From an uncultured Eubacteriaceae bacterium (GTDB lineage: Bacteria; Bacillota; Clostridia; Eubacteriales; Eubacteriaceae), in contig CANQNI010000106.1 in NCBI GenBank assembly GCA_947625175.1, positions 1-5,680 of the forward strand: DNA of 5,680 bases. The letters are read 5' to 3'. This document shows positions 5,431 through 5,680 of the stretch, piece by piece; position 1 is the stretch's first letter, and the number at the start of each line of letters is the position of its first letter. The notes under the pieces were generated by a model. It was not told where the DNA came from. It ran no database searches and saw nothing but the letters and a program-made list of their open reading frames with translations. Position numbers and translations under genes: made by a program.

Positions 5431-5680
5431 TTAATCATTCTTTAAAGCATTGTTAATAAAATCTAAACTATAACCAGTTTCTTTATGGATTCTTTCATTA
5501 GATAAACCAAGATTAAATAAACGTCGTATTTCATTTTCTTTTATTTGATTTAATTCTGATTGCATTTGTTTTCTTTCAGCTTCAAATTTTTCACGTTCTT
5601 CGGATCTAGCTTCTCTAACAGCATCATTTACGATATCTTTGATCCGTCTTTCTTCAGTAAAAAAATTTTCAATCATATAA
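5431..5680 (-). CDS. Rpn C-terminal-like protein, copy B, possibly the 3' end of a longer gene
   Basis: This copy has the same plan as copy A but is longer, 81 residues if ATG 5674-5676 is the start: charged coiled-coil helix (1-52), then a helix-turn-helix-like end (RRLFNLGLSNERIHKETGYS to the tail ALKND). It has seven extra residues (SELNQIK region, about 40-46) and one extra at the C-terminus compared with copy A. Only 4 nt lie beyond the ATG, and the frame is open to the edge. It may therefore be the last 80-odd codons of a complete Rpn nuclease reading in from the right, or a second short ORF. No terminator lies in the 46 nt between B and A, so the two are probably on one transcript that ends at the hairpin at 5108-5139. 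Confidence 0.5.
   Translation of the reverse strand, partial: YMIENFFTEERRIKDIVNDAVREARSEEREKFEAERKQMQSELNQIKENEIRRLFNLGLSNERIHKETGYSLDFINNALKND

Larger units (their letters stand above)
5163..5680 (-). repeat. Tandem direct duplication (two units, period about 270-290 bp)
   Basis: 5269-5388 and 5561-5680 match over 120 nt with a single difference (5311/5603, changing Phe to Ser). 5196-5261 and 5467-5532 match with two differences. Between these blocks the right copy carries 21 extra nt. The last 12 or so codons and the stop regions have diverged more. The match runs to the window edge on the right, so the duplicated unit, or a longer array, may continue. The 46-nt spacer (5385-5430) is A/T-rich and has no recognisable element. 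Confidence 0.85.

Noticed and set aside
5274..5456. 60-codon plus-strand open frame rich in Phe and Ser
   Set aside because: It is the antisense of the Glu/Lys-rich repeat copy A (TTC/TTT are complements of GAA/AAA) and runs through the spacer into copy B. There is no ribosome binding site or family likeness.
5163..5680. CRISPR array or insertion sequence
   Set aside because: Only two units exist, they are over 220 bp long and encode matching reading frames. No terminal inverted repeats, transposase or short regular spacers are visible.

Overview
The window is low-GC bacterial DNA. It most likely comes from an anaerobic Bacillota-type organism, possibly of the Halanaerobiales or Clostridia. 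The basis is the A/T-rich codon use, the clostridial ChW repeats, late cobalamin-pathway genes and Rpn-type C-terminal fragments. The lineage is an inference from gene content and is not proven.

Layout. (i) 1-952, minus strand: a secreted ChW-repeat protein with a GTG start and a signal peptide, cut by the left edge. (ii) 953-1137: a divergent intergenic region. It holds an extended -10 promoter for the ChW gene, a TTAACGC direct repeat upstream of it, and an A/T-rich stretch that should hold the promoter of the rightward operon. (iii) 1138-5098, plus strand: four tightly packed genes, separated by 2 nt, an 8-nt overlap and 10 nt. They encode a zinc-ribbon/DUF4352 membrane protein, a MATE-family transporter, a PduX-like L-threonine kinase of the GHMP family, and CbiB (adenosylcobinamide-phosphate synthase). 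(iv) 5099-5162: a convergent intergenic region with a hairpin that reads as a strong terminator only on the minus strand. (v) 5163-5680, minus strand: two tandem copies of a short coiled-coil plus helix-turn-helix-like ORF resembling the C-terminal tail of Rpn (PD-(D/E)XK) nucleases. The right-hand copy reaches the window edge.

How the genes fit together. PduX-type kinases make L-threonine O-3-phosphate. A CobD-type decarboxylase, not in this window, turns it into aminopropanol phosphate, which CbiB joins to adenosylcobyric acid. The last two operon genes therefore serve the same side arm of cobalamin nucleotide-loop assembly. The MATE transporter is translationally coupled to the kinase, so a link to corrinoid or precursor transport is possible but unproven. 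No cobalamin riboswitch is recognisable upstream of the operon.

The most unusual part is the right edge. It holds either a duplicated tail of an Rpn gene or free-standing Rpn C-terminal domain proteins. The latter would be notable because intragenic C-terminal Rpn products are known to act as antitoxins to the nuclease.
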